From Ochotona curzoniae (Eukaryota; Chordata; Mammalia; Lagomorpha; Ochotonidae), in contig NW_024467119.1 of the NCBI RefSeq assembly GCF_017591425.1, forward strand, positions 80,840,894 through 80,904,893: a stretch of DNA of 64,000 nucleotides. Reading direction: 5' to 3'. A program made the position numbers and the translations under genes. Positions 24,898 through 35,822 of this stretch are shown piece by piece; position 1 is the first letter of the stretch; each line of letters opens with the position of its first letter. The notes under the pieces were generated by a model. The model ran no database searches, was not told the origin of the DNA, and worked only from the letters and a program-made list of their open reading frames with translations.

Positions 24898-25375
24898 TAA
24901 AAGGTTTACTTCATTTATTTAAAGGCAGAGTTACAAGAAGGAAGAGACAAAGTCACACACAGAGAGAAAAAGAGAGAGAATGGAAGAAAGGGCGAGAGGA
25001 GGAGGGAAGGAAGAGGAAAGAGAAAGAAAGATAAGGAGAGAGGAATGGAAGGATGGGAGGAACAAAATAGGAGCGGAAGAGAGAGAAAGAAGGAGAGGGA
25101 GAGAAAGAGAGGGGAAGGAAGGAGAAAGGAGGAGAGAGGAAGAGGAAAAAAAAAGAGGAGAGGGAGAAGAGACAGGGAGAAGAGGAGAGAGGGAGAGAGA
25201 CAGAAGCAGAAAAGAGCTGCAGTGCTGGGCCCCCTGCACCCACACACAGGAGACATGGATGATGCTCCTGGCTCCTGGCTTTGCACTGGCCCAGCTCTGG
25301 CCCTTGCAGCCATTTAGGAAGTGAACCAATGGATGGAAGGTCTCTCTCTGTGCTAATTCTTCCTTTAAGATAAAC
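24898..25375. mobile_element. Fold-back CSINE pair around a purine tract
   Basis: Left arm (24898-24960) is the 3' end of a reverse CSINE: TTTACTTCATTTATTTAAAGGCAGAGTTACAAG. The middle (24961-25210) is about 250 bp of almost pure G/A. The right arm (25215-25375) is the 3' half of a forward CSINE: CCCCCTGCACCCACACACAGG, GGCTCCTGGCTTTGCACTGG, GGAAGTGAACCAATGGATGG. The two halves together do not make one normal element. Confidence 0.7.
24961..25210 (+). repeat. Long purine (GA/GGAA) tract
   Basis: About 250 bp with hardly any C or T, built from GAGA, GGAA and AAGG units. It produces long spurious open frames rich in Arg, Glu and Lys on the plus strand and Ser, Leu and Phe on the minus strand. 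Confidence 0.95.
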
Positions 25376-25389
25376 AAGGTCATTTTAAA

Positions 25390-26270
25390 AAATACTAAAG
25401 AAAATGTGATATGGACATTATTTCAGATAATACAGATTTCCTCAGAAAATTAAAAAATAGAACTATCACGTGATCCAGCATTCCCACTTTTGGGCACATA
25501 TTCAAAAGAAAGGAAACCAGCATGTCAAAGACCTACCTGCATCATCATATTTATTCCAGACAGGCTATGGAATCAGCCACCAATAAGTGAATGGGTAAAC
25601 AAAATGTGGGGGGAGAGGAATTGGGCAGGGGGAGAGGAAACCCTAAGCTTATGGAACTGTATCACAAAAGGAAAGAAAGAAAGAAAGAAAATGCAAGTGC
25701 ATAGAACTTCCTATTGTTGAATTTTGCATATCTTGTGATCCAACTATTCTAACCTCAGCTAAGAAGCAGTCAGAAGACCTGCACATGATGTTTATGGCAA
25801 CAACATTCACAATATCTCTAAATTGGACACAAGTTATACCAATCTTAGAATAAAACAATGAACTATGCTATGTTCAGTGAATAAAATACTATGCAACAGA
25901 GAAGATGCATAGTATTTCAATATACCACCTCCCCCCTACCCAAAAAAAACTATGGTATACTATTTAGACTTCAAAATAATTTACTCTGCCATTTTTGACA
26001 ATATGAATGAATCCAGAGGATGCTGTGCTAAGGGAAGAAAGCCAAGCACAGAAAGACAAATTCTATCTTTTGTCACTGACTTGTGCTAACAAACAATTCA
26101 GAAGGTAGAACGGTGGTAGCTGGAATTAGAGATGCAGGAGATAGGAGAAGCTGGCTAGGGCACAATGCTTCTATGAGGACGAATGAGTCCTCAAGAGCCA
26201 CTCTGCAGCAGGGTGACTATAATAATACTGTGTCCTTGAAAGCTGACTAGAGAGTAGATGTTGAAATGTT
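25390..26270 (+). mobile_element. Old L1 ORF2 remnants with an embedded L1 3' end
   Basis: AACTATCACGTGATCCAGCATTCCCACTTTTGGGC (25461-25495) and the block 25720-26090, with GGCAACAACATTCACAATATC and GCTGTGCTAAGGGAAGAAAGCC, are typical of the L1 ORF2 C-terminal region. At 25605-25690 a separate 3' end occurs, with AGCTTATGGAACTGTATCAC plus an (AAAG)n tail. Confidence 0.65.
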
Positions 26271-27211
26271 CTCTAGGCCCAGCCACTTCTTCTCCTGGTA
26301 AGCAACAAGCAGTCCCCACGCTCACTCGGGGGACTGCTTCGGGCAGCCAGTGCACCAGTTGGCGCCAGGCTTTGCCTGCTGGCCGCCCAGCCAGGGAGCC
26401 CTGAGAAATTGGTTCTCTGTATGCTGCTCAAGACAGCTCCATGCTGAAACTGCGGTGTTCTGGGGACACCAAGCAACCCTAAAGATTTCCAATGTCTGTA
26501 AATCTTCCTCAGACGAACCTGCTGCTAATATGGTTTCACCCCATATGTTCTGAATGATTGTAATTCCCAATATAATGCCAATTCCTTACGATACACAGTA
26601 ACTGGGTGGGAACACAGAGAAATCTTTCATCTCCTTTGAAAAAGCTAGGAATCCGCGTAGTGTAACCTATAGGAACTGGATAGGTATCTTAAAGTTGATA
26701 GATCCAGATCAGTATTAGACAATAGCAAAAACTACAATGACACACAGGGGGAATTAGGAACGACCCAAACAGTCTATTAACAGGTGGTCATATGCACAGA
26801 ATAGGGGAGAACCCCAGAGCGGAACAGCAGGACAGGAGGAGGCTTATCCCCTACCCACAAGGACTCCTGGACTCCCACCAAGGTGTATCAGAACGGACAC
26901 AAGAACGTCATCACAACTGCCAAAGAGAACAGGGGGATCTGGAATGCCTCCGGATGCCGAGAACCCAGAGGACAGACATCCCTCCTCTTTGGATAAACTA
27001 CACGAGATGGAAGAAGCCCGAGTCCTTCCACATAGGAACTAACAACATCAGAACAACAGCCAGGAACCACGATCGGTCATCAGAACCAGAAGATCAATAA
27101 ACTTCCTGAGGGACAATGGGAGAAGAACCTTCTCCAGTCCTTACCTAGTTCCAGCTCTGGGCCTCCACCCTCTGTAATGACCAACAAGGTTCCTCGTAAT
27201 CCCCCTCCCCC

Positions 27212-27255
<44 letters not shown>

Positions 27256-27975
27256 ATATACACACACTAATAGGATGAGATAAGCAAAGAACAATAAAGA
27301 AAGGTCATCAAGGACTCACACATGTCCTATTAGATGGAACACAAAGAACAAGTACCCATCAGCAAGGTATGAGAGATTTCTCTGCAACACCCCCCAAACT
27401 CGTTGCACACCTCAATTGATGAGGTGTCATTGAAATAGTTGCAGGAGGTAGTCAAGAACTTACATGTAATTTTAACATATTGTCTACTCAATACTATGTC
27501 AGACATCACATGTTTGCCTTGATTTAACCTGTAATTTATGCTTGGTTGTTTGTTATTTTTTGAACCTGTCATTGATACTGTCTCAACCCAGATGTTTTGA
27601 AGAATTGAACTTGCATTATTTTTTAACATATTGTTCACTCAATACTATGTCAATTAATTCCATAACGTTGTATATTGACACTGATGTTTTGTTGGGGATT
27701 TTAACTGACCGGAACTTTACTTGGTTAGCTCTACCTTCAGACCAGAGAAGGTCTCCCCAAGAGGCCACTGAACTTATCTGGACAATAAGATGCTGGACTT
27801 TATGCTAGGTATATGCTTGCAATGAAGGAATTTCAACCGAACTTGAGCTGCGGTTATGCAGCAAGGTGGAGGAATCCACTATGGGAGGAGGTGTGTGGGA
27901 GGGGTGGGGGGAATCCCCAGTGCTTATAAAACTGTATCACATAATACAATGTTAATAACAAATAAAAAAAATGAA
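26240..27975 (+). mobile_element. L1 3' UTR, long, copy B (lagomorph type)
   Basis: The final 390 bp match copy A at 14800-15168. The tail is GCTTATAAAACTGTATCACATAATACAATG plus an A-rich end. Further 5' it carries an AC microsatellite and two copies of ACTCAATACTATGTCA (27486-27501 and 27637-27652). The 26240-27300 part is assigned by continuity and is less certain. Confidence 0.65.
27213..27267 (+). repeat. (CA)n microsatellite
   Basis: About 20 uninterrupted CA units, then an imperfect continuation (CTCATATACACACAC). Confidence 0.97.
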
Positions 27976-29214
27976 AAAATGATGAGTATATGAGGTAGCA
28001 GATAATAATCAGATTGATCTAATCACTTAACACTCTACGTAAGTAACAAAACATCACCACATGTATTGTAAATTCTTGCAGGTGGGAGTACAGCCTCATC
28101 TGCAGTCAACAAGCTAATGAAGTTCTGGAATTCAGTCTTTCCAAATCAGAGACCACAACCTTTCTCGAGACAATGTTTTTCCACGGCTAGTCATAAAGCT
28201 CTTTCTTGTCCCACTAAAAGTTGAAGTAGAGCATTATCTGGCTTTACGAATTTCTCATGCTTGTGATTAAGGCCAACCAAATTCCAGGCCCTGTTGGAGA
28301 GAGATCTTCAGCTTCAGTATATGGATATCAAAACTGCCAATAACAATAACCTAAGGCTACTTCATTGTGAATGTGGCCTTTGCTTTAGAAAAGAATCCCA
28401 TGATACTTTCCTACATCATGACTCATGTGATTAGCAATGGCATTTGTCTTACAGCTGTTGCCAGGAAAGAAAGCAGGGGCTGACTACAGCCAGGAGGGCA
28501 AGAGAACTCTTCTAAAAACAGAATGTAGGACAGTTCATTCTTCAACCCCTTCCAGAGAAAACTGGATGGATGAGGAGTATGTTGATGTCGTTTCAAAACA
28601 ATCTGCTAAGTGCTCTTAGATCTTAGACCTTGATGATTGCATGACCTATATATTTTTTGGCAATGCTAGTGCCTTCAGGGGTCTGATGATCTGACAGGCG
28701 GTGGAGGTCCTCAGTGAAGATGAATTTGGAAAAAGCTGAGATAAGCAGACCAATTTCCTACAAAACTATTTCCTTCTGATCTTTGAAATGTTAAAGAGGC
28801 CACATCAGTGGATTATTTTGAGGACGGAAAAATGTGCCTTATAAAGACTGCCAGTGTCAACAACTAATCCTCCAAGCAGTGACACAAGTCAGATGAAGCA
28901 CGCTCTCCAAGCAGAGTCACGGACTCTACCTCCCCAGGCTCAGGACAAGAGCAAACTTAACTAGCTTCCCAGTGTAAATGATGGCTTACTGCTCACGAAT
29001 TTGGTCAACATACATAGTATGGGAAAGACTTGATCAGGTAATATACAGAAAATGTGAAATATTGGTTCTAGTATGTTGTCATCACAACACAAATGTATTC
29101 TACCTCATTATTGGGATCAGATGAAGAAATAAAAAGAAAGGTATTTAAAAAAATTTTTTTGGTACTCATTAAGTTCCCAAACTTCTAAAGATCTCCAGAG
29201 AACTGTAATATTAT
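27976..29214. other. Unassigned intronic sequence
   Basis: Moderate GC content, no repeat recognised. A 60-codon frame at 28437-28619 could be a remnant of something coding, but I cannot identify it. Confidence 0.45.
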
Positions 29215-29630
29215 GTGCTAGAAGTGTTAGATGATTGCCACCAACCGCCCGCCCGCTGGTGGAATAATATCAGCAAGTTGTTCAGAGTTGAGATGGAAGC
29301 TTTATTGGAAAATCCACTCCTGGGCCCCCTTCGCACAGAGGGGAAGGAAGAGGGAAGCAAAAAGAAAGGGCGTCTGAGGTACGTGTGGAGGAGTTTTATA
29401 CTCCTCTAGACATGTGGGAAGGCAAAGGGGCTGTCTGTGCCCCAACTATGCAAGGAATGTCCATTCAGGTGTGCCATTGGTCAACTGGAATCCCGCCAGG
29501 TGGGTGACGTAACTGGCTCCTGTGGCCCCTCCTCCTGTTCCAGGCTTGAGCCTAGGAGATGTCGGGGCGGGGCAGACCAGCCCCTAGTCTCCAGTGCCCT
29601 GTGCAGCCATCAAGAAGTATCATATTCTGT
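29215..29630 (-). mobile_element. ERV-like LTR, same orientation as the cadherin gene
   Basis: Read on the minus strand, it has GACCAATGGC (CCAAT box at 29480-29476), TATAAAA (29400-29394) and AATAAA (29306-29301), in that order and at promoter-to-poly(A) distances typical of a retroviral LTR. A GTTACGTCACC CRE-like motif lies upstream. I saw no coding remnants or clear flanking duplication, so it is probably a solo LTR. Exact ends are not fixed. It lies about 0.7-1.1 kb downstream, in gene direction, of the exon at 30298-30529. Confidence 0.6.
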
Positions 29631-30024
29631 CATAATCAAATATTTCAAACATGATTTTGGTAGCAGCAAACCAATACAAGAGGTAAGATTACCTCTTAAA
29701 TGTTATTTTTCAAAGAGTCAATTTGTCTTCTTCCTTATTTGACACATATGCAATCATCATGTTAGAGAACTAAAAGGAGGTTTAGGTATCATTTTAATAT
29801 CAAGGAAACTAGAAGCCAGAGATGAACAGGATGTTAGACCCAGTACAAAGAAAGACATCTTTCAGTGCCTGTACAATTCTTTATAAAATGATAACCTGTA
29901 AACCCACCGGGAATATGCTGAGTGATCCTTACATGGTGTAATCATGCAAACCAAGAGAAATGAATACTTGCAGAACCAAATCCTATGGATCAAGTATTTC
30001 CACATAGTTTAAACCCTTCAGTCT

Positions 30025-30165
30025 TCACAAAACCTTTGCAATATGCGGTTTATGAGAACAAATGTAAAGGTGAGGGGAGAGCTCAGAACAGATCCCAAGA
30101 GGAGCAGCCAGTAAGGCTGGCACTCAGACCCGGGTGTCACCCAACTAGAGTCCACTCCATTCACA
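30025..30165 (-). repeat. MIR
   Basis: Reverse MIR: GGTTTATGAGAACAAATGTAAAGGTGAGG, CCAGTAAGGCTGGCACTCAGACCCGGGTG, then AGTCCACTCC, in the standard order. Confidence 0.7.
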
Positions 30166-30297
30166 TTCTCTGGACTCTCTGAAAGGTTCCATTCTGCAAC
30201 TGGGGGGAAAAGGCCACTTGTTCTAATTTCCTGGCTAGGAAACAGGTAAGCAGAAGGTGAACAGACAGAGAACAAAAACTGTCTCCTGGTCACCTAC

Positions 30298-30529
30298 CTG
30301 TGGTTGAGTCAATGGTGAAAAGGGATGAGAGCTCTCCCGGAAGGAGCGCGTAAGCCACTGCTCCAAAATGCCCAGCATCCCTGTCAGTCGCCAGAACATT
30401 AATGATCTCGGTGCCTGGCGGAGTCTGCCTGCTGATGCTTGTCACATAGGTTGATGGGTTAAACACGGGACGGTTGTCATTCACATCTTCCAGCTCCACA
30501 CGGACAAAAGCCTGGGCGCTCAGTCCACC
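30298..30529 (-). CDS. DCHS2: Internal exon of the same giant cadherin (downstream exon)
   Basis: The exon is 232 nt: 77 codons plus one base, so it enters in phase 0 and leaves in phase 1. Seen: the acceptor is TTCATTCGCCCCGCAG before GGTGGACTG, and the donor is ACCACAG then GTAGGTG. Residues 1-14 finish the preceding cadherin repeat. Residues 15-19 (DVNDN) are the inter-repeat calcium linker, followed by RPVF. Residues 24-77 begin the next repeat, with PGTEIINVLATDRD (calcium motif DRD at 49-51) and the SLFTIDSTTG turn at the exon end. The remaining DRE motif of that repeat must lie in the next exon, outside this window to the left. Domain organisation is that of extracellular cadherin repeats of the Dachsous/Fat group. 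The reading frame is intact with no stop or indel, which argues for a functional gene. The symbol is a best guess, as for the upstream exon. Confidence 0.91.
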
Positions 30530-30539
30530 CTGCGGGGCG

Positions 30540-31800
30540 AATGAACAGCAATTATCTATGAGTCTGTGCTCAACACTGACTGGGGTACAGAGCTGACAAG
30601 AACCCTAGAACAGTCTCTTCAGGCAAAATCCACATGTATGCATGTATGTACACACACATAAACACATAGACACACACACAGCTCTCTTTATATGCAGAGA
30701 TGAGTTCATACATGAAAATCACAATATCTAGCACCTTAGCACTGGCGATTAAACATAAATGAGGCTACCGCTGAAAGTCCCAATGAGGGCAAAACTGACA
30801 GAACAGAGGCCAAAGAGGTTCAAAGAAATTCTTTCTGACAGCCAAAAAAGAAATGAACATCACTTTTATCCCTAAGTTAATTTAAAAATGAAGGCTGGTG
30901 CTGAGGAAAGCAGTAAGGGAGATGGGGGGAGGGATGGGACCCAGTAAAAGTCTTACTAAGAACACATAATTAAAGCATGAATTAACCTAAATGAGGGAGG
31001 CTAGGCTCCAATTAGCTGGAAGAAAGAATAGCAGGCAGAATAAGGAGCAGGAACAAGGGCCCTGAGGCAGGAGCGCAGAGCAGGTCTCTGGCCTGATCAG
31101 GACAACAGAGAAGCCAGCAGCTTGAGGTCAGTTTGAGTTGCTAACTCTCCCTGCGAACTGAAAGACAGCAAACTGGGGAGATAGAGGCCACGGGGAAGCT
31201 CGTGAAATCAAGCCCAGAACTGATGGAGGTCTGAGTGAAAAAAGGAATGGTGAGGACGCACCCCATACACGTGGGACCCTGTGTGGTTTGGAATTCTGAA
31301 TTCTTGCAGGTTTCAAAAGCTCACAGGTTTCCCCCAAAGTTCCTGGAAGATACATATTATTGCCTCCATCTGAATGCAAAAAGAGTGAACAAAATAGGGG
31401 AAAATACTCCTCAGTAATTTTAACGTTCTGCAATAGAACATATGCTCCCATTTTTCATTTCTATGTGGTGCATTTTGACAGTTCCAGCCTTGAGAAAAAC
31501 CCTTGGTAAGTCACGACCGCCTGGTTTTCTCACTTATTCTCCCTTTCCTTTTTGTCTTGTTGCACGGGAGGCACTGAAAAAAAGAGAAAAAAAGAAGGGG
31601 CAGGAGAGGAGGTGATGTGGCAAGAGATGAAGGGAGGACTCCATTCTGCAGACACAAGGGAAGCACTTGTTGGGCAAGGGAGGGTGAGGAGAGGAATTTC
31701 GTTTGGGATGAGCCTCACCATACATGTGGAAATGGTTCGCACATTCTGAGATCCATGCTCTTTACTCTTTGGGTACTAACAGAAGAACTGGGCTTCCCAT
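30540..31800. other. Unassigned intronic sequence upstream of the 30.5 kb exon
   Basis: Contains imperfect CA-rich sequence at 30645-30682 and a purine-rich part (31560-31700). No exon or repeat family identified. Confidence 0.5.
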
Positions 31801-31804
31801 CCTT

Positions 31805-31928
31805 AAAAATATAGGAATATTTCAAGAAGTTTGCGGAAAAATAGAATGAGAAGTATATTTGGGTTGCAAATGTTTCTGCAATCCATGCATATGAAAGGGT
31901 CTTCAAATGGTTCATGAAAAATATGAGA
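31805..31928 (+). repeat. Short mariner-like repeat, copy 3
   Basis: ATTTCAAGAAGTTTGCGGAAAAATAG, TATTTGGGTTGCAAA, CAATCCATGCATATGAAAGGG and TCTTCAAATGGTTCATGAAAA occur in the family order. Confidence 0.5.
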
Positions 31929-32029
31929 GAGGGCATCAACAGGGTAGATCCAACAGAAGGGATCTGTGAAGCTGGAGACAGGATATCTGAAAGATAAGAG
32001 GAAAGAAATAATGAAGAGCAATGAAAAAA

Positions 32030-32660
32030 ACTTACAGGAACTTTGAGACAGCATTAAATGAGCAAATATCTAACTTTTTATTGGGGTTGAGAGAGAACTG
32101 AGGATTGCAAAGAGATGGAAAGCACATTCCCAGTGACAATAAATCTTTTGAAACACAAACAAAGATCCAAGATTCAAGGCACAGGGTGGCAGAAGATTAC
32201 ATTCGATTCAATTCAACCACATCCATCTCAAGATAAAATCAAGTATCTTAGGCAAAAGATAAACAAAGAACTATTAAAGCAGGAACAGAAAAGAAGTAAG
32301 TAGCAAATAAAGGTAAACCAGTTAAATGTGCTGCAGACTTAGCAGACACCAGAGATGCTAGGCAGTTGCATGAGATGTTCACAGAACTCAAATAATAAGA
32401 CTTGCCAAACAGCTTTGTATCCCACAAAGCTACCTGTGAGATGTGAAGGAGGGGCAAAGACATTCAAACACAAATAAATGAGAGAATTTATTAACCCAGA
32501 ACTGCCCCATAAAAATTGCTAACTGGAGTTCTTCAAACAGAAAGATAAAGATGTTAATGAGTTAGAAGAGAATATGAGAAAGCTGCCCAACTCTGGAAGG
32601 AGCAATAAGGTCCTATGTATTGAAGACTAAAAATCATTTTAGAAATAATAACTATACTAA
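32030..32660 (+). mobile_element. Possible ancient L1/HAL1 fragment
   Basis: GAGAGAATTTATTAACCCAGAACTGCC, CATAAAAATTGCTAACTGGAGTTC and AAACAGAAAGATAAAGATGTTAA resemble a recurrent old L1-class segment. The remainder is A-rich and fits poorly. Confidence 0.35.
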
Positions 32661-32719
32661 TATTTTAAGAGATAGGTATCACGGCAACATTTAAAATGGA
32701 ACATAAACAATTCAAAATG

Positions 32720-33012
32720 TGAGCCAAATGTTTGGCATACTTGGATGCCAGTTGGAACATGTGCTTTCCACGTCAATGTGTCTGGACTCCATTTGTTACC
32801 CAGCCTCCTGTTCATGCACATAGTAGGGGGAAGTGGATGATGACTCAAGTGTCTGTGTCACCAAAACCCACATGGAACACTCAGGTTGAATTCCTGGTTT
32901 CTGATTTCATCCTGACCCAACCCAGGCTGTGGTGGGCACTTGGGGAAGGAAACACTGGTGGGATTGCTCTCTCTCTTTCCACCTATCAACTTAAGCAAAT
33001 ATTTAAACTCAA
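32720..33012 (+). mobile_element. CSINE, old
   Basis: Forward copy without its head: CTTGGATGCCAGTTGGAACATG, GACTCAAGTGTCTGTGTCACC, GTTGAATTCCTGGTTTCTG, GGCACTTGGGGAAGGAAAC. Confidence 0.82.
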
Positions 33013-33302
33013 ACATGGAGAGGAATAGAGATTTTAAAAACGGAATTCTAATTAAATGTCTATGTTAGTTTATTTTCCTATGTTAATGCTCAGCATTAAG
33101 CGGTTGTGATTTCAAAATAGCTTGTTATAATTAGAAGATCATTTTGTAAGCCTCATGGTAAATACAAAGCACAAGCTTATCACAGACTAACCAAAAGTAA
33201 GCAGAGACTCAAAGAAAAAAAAAAGAAAGAAAAAAAAAGAAAAGAAAAGACAAATACTGCTCGAGAAACCACTAACCAGAAAGGAAACCTGTAAGAGGGA
33301 GA

Positions 33303-33598
33303 GAGGGACTGGCCTGTGGCACAGTGGGTTAAGATGTTGTTTGGGATGCCAGCATCTCAAATGAACACTGGTCTGAGTCCTGACTACTCCATTTCCAATC
33401 CAGCTCCATGCTGGTGTGCCTGTGAAAGCACTTGAAGATGATGCAAGCACTCTCCCTCGTGTGGGGGAGGTAGGCGGAGTTCCAGGATACTGGCTTAGTT
33501 CTGGTCTAGCCTTGGTCATTGCAGCTCCTTGGGGAATAAACCAGTGGGTGGAAAAATCTGTCTCTCCCTCTAATTCTTCCTTTTAAATAAAGGAAAGG
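33303..33598 (+). mobile_element. CSINE, old
   Basis: Forward copy: AGAGGGACTGGCCTGTGGCACAGTGGG head, TCCAATCCAGCTCCATGC, GCTCCTTGGGGAATAAACC, and TTCTTCCTTTTAAATAAAGG tail. Confidence 0.88.
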
Positions 33599-33799
33599 AA
33601 ATCAAAGTAAGAGTGGGGAGAAGAAAAGAATTACAGTAAAACTAGGAAACAAGCCACAAGACAGTGGTAAGACTTTACCTTAGCACTAATCACTGTAAAA
33701 AGGGTACGATCTGACTACTAGCTACTTAAGGAGATTCACTATGCCTCTAAACACATATATAGACTAAACCGAAGTGACAGACGAAGACATTCCATGCAT

Positions 33800-34120
33800 G
33801 AGCTGGGATTGAGACATAGTGAGTAAAGCTGCCACCTGAAACGCCGGCATCCCATACAGTGTGTGAACTCGTGTCCTGGCTATTCCACCTCTGATCCTGC
33901 TTTTTGCTAATGGCCTGGAAAAAGCAGCAGCAGGCGACTCAAGTTTTTGAGCCCTACAACCCACACATGAGACCCAGATGCTGCTCCTGGGCTCTGATTT
34001 CTAGCTGGTCCAGCCATTGCCCTGTATAAACAGTTGGAAATTTTCCCTTTTTCTCTGCCTCTCTCCCCCTTGTACCACTAACTTTCAAAATAGATAAATA
34101 GCTAAATAAATCTTTAATGT
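33800..34120 (+). mobile_element. CSINE, old
   Basis: Forward copy: GCTGGGATTGAGACATAGTGAG head, CGCCGGCATCCCATACAGTG, GATGCTGCTCCTGGGCTC, and GCTAAATAAATCTTTAATG tail. Confidence 0.87.
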
Positions 34121-35227
34121 AATATTTCATGCAAATAGATTACAAGACATCAGAGTGACCATAATTAGGTCATATAAAATAGATTTTTAAATCAGAAGCA
34201 GGAAAAAGAGAGGTCACTATGCATGAAAAAAGGACAAAGTAAGCAAGAGTAAATAATTGCATGTGCACTACAATAGAGGGCATCAAATTATATATAAAAC
34301 AAATATTACTAGATCTAAAGATAAAGCTAGGCTCTAACACAAGAATAGTAGTGGACTGTGACACCACACGTTCAGTAGTGAACATTCCATCCAGTCAGCA
34401 AATGAGAGGAACACCAGAGTCAAGTCTCACCCTTGACCACCTGGACCCAGCAGCTGTCTATCTCTAGAACCTTCCATCTAATAGCTGCAGAACACACATT
34501 CTTCCCAAAGCACAGGGAACCTTCTCCAGAACAGATCACATAATGGGTCACCAAATAACTCTCAATCAGTTTTTAAAACTAAAATCATATCAAGTCTCTT
34601 TTCTGACCATAATGAAATACAACTACAAATCAATAACAAGAAAAATTTGGCAACTAGACAAAAAAATAGAATGAAAATTAAACAACTTACTTCCATAAAA
34701 CCAGTGCACCAAGGAAGAAATTAAGAAGGAATTTTCAAGATTTCTCAAACAATATAAATTGAAATAGAATATACCACAAAACCCTATAGAAACATTAAAA
34801 GGAATACCAAGGCAAAACTTATAATCATCCAAATTTGAATTTAAGGCACCTTATACAAGGATCTCAACTTATTGCTACACTTAAAGGAATTAAAACAAAA
34901 AGTATAAACCAAGTCCCAAATCAGAAGAAAAGTAATGCTAAAGCTCATTGCAGAAATGAGACTTTTAAAACAATACCAAGGATCAAAGAAACAAGAGTTA
35001 TTCAAAAAGATAAATGTAACTGACACACTTCTAGCTAAGAATTACTGAGCAAAAACAAAATCAGACCTGAAAGGGGGTACTTTTACGACTGACACCACAA
35101 AAATACAAAGGGCTATTACAGAATATTATGAACACTTATGTAACAAATTTGACAATATAGAAGCAAGGGACAACATCTGAGACATAAACTTTGCCAAGAT
35201 TGAATTACAGATGAACAAAAGCAGAAC

Positions 35228-35475
35228 GTGTGACCCTGGCGTCACATCCTGGCTGCTCCACGTCCAACCCAGCTTTCTGTTAATGACCTAGCAAGCAGTG
35301 GAATACAGCCCAAGTACTTGTGTCCCTGCCATCCAGCAGGGGGACCCAATGCCTGGTTTCAGCTTACCCAGGCGCTGGCCATTGCAGCCATTTAGAGAAT
35401 GAACCAGTAGATGAAAGATCTCTCCTGTTTCTCCCTCTCTGACTTTGATACAAGTCAACTAAAACAAAGCAAAAC
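35228..35475 (+). mobile_element. CSINE inserted in the old L1
   Basis: Forward 5'-truncated copy: CATCCTGGCTGCTCCACGTCC, AAGTACTTGTGTCCCTGCC, GCCATTTAGAGAATGAACCAGTAG. The tail is an AAAAC-rich stretch. Confidence 0.85.
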
Positions 35476-35512
35476 AAAACAAAGACAAGAACTCAGCAAA
35501 GACAAAAAAGCT

Positions 35513-35822
35513 AGAGGAGGCATCAGCATTGTGGCTTAAGCAGCCTCCTGCAGCACTGGCAGCTGTTAGCAACAACATTTCCAAATCAGTTCCTTACTAA
35601 TGTTCCTGGAAAAGCTGCAGAAGATGGCCCCAGTTCTGGGACCCTGTCACCCACATGGGAAACTCAGATGGGATTCTAGGCTCCTGGTTCTGTCTGGTCC
35701 ACCCCTAGCTGGTTAGTTAGGGAGTGAACCAACAGGTAGAAGACTGATCAATCACTCCCTCCCTTCTTCCCTCCTCTTTCTTTAACTCTGTTTCTCAAAT
35801 AAATAAATTCATAAATGTTTTT
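35513..35822 (+). mobile_element. CSINE inserted in the old L1
   Basis: Forward copy: GGCATCAGCATTGTGGCTTAAG head, GGGACCCTGTCACCCACATGG, GGAGTGAACCAACAGG, and TTCTCAAATAAATAAATTC tail. Confidence 0.87.

Noticed and set aside
24931..25383. Long overlapping open frames on both strands
   Set aside because: They are a product of the purine tract: low-complexity Arg/Glu/Lys on one strand and Ser/Leu/Phe on the other.
27213..27267. CRISPR-like or other periodic array
   Set aside because: It is a simple CA microsatellite; no repeat-spacer structure exists anywhere in the window.
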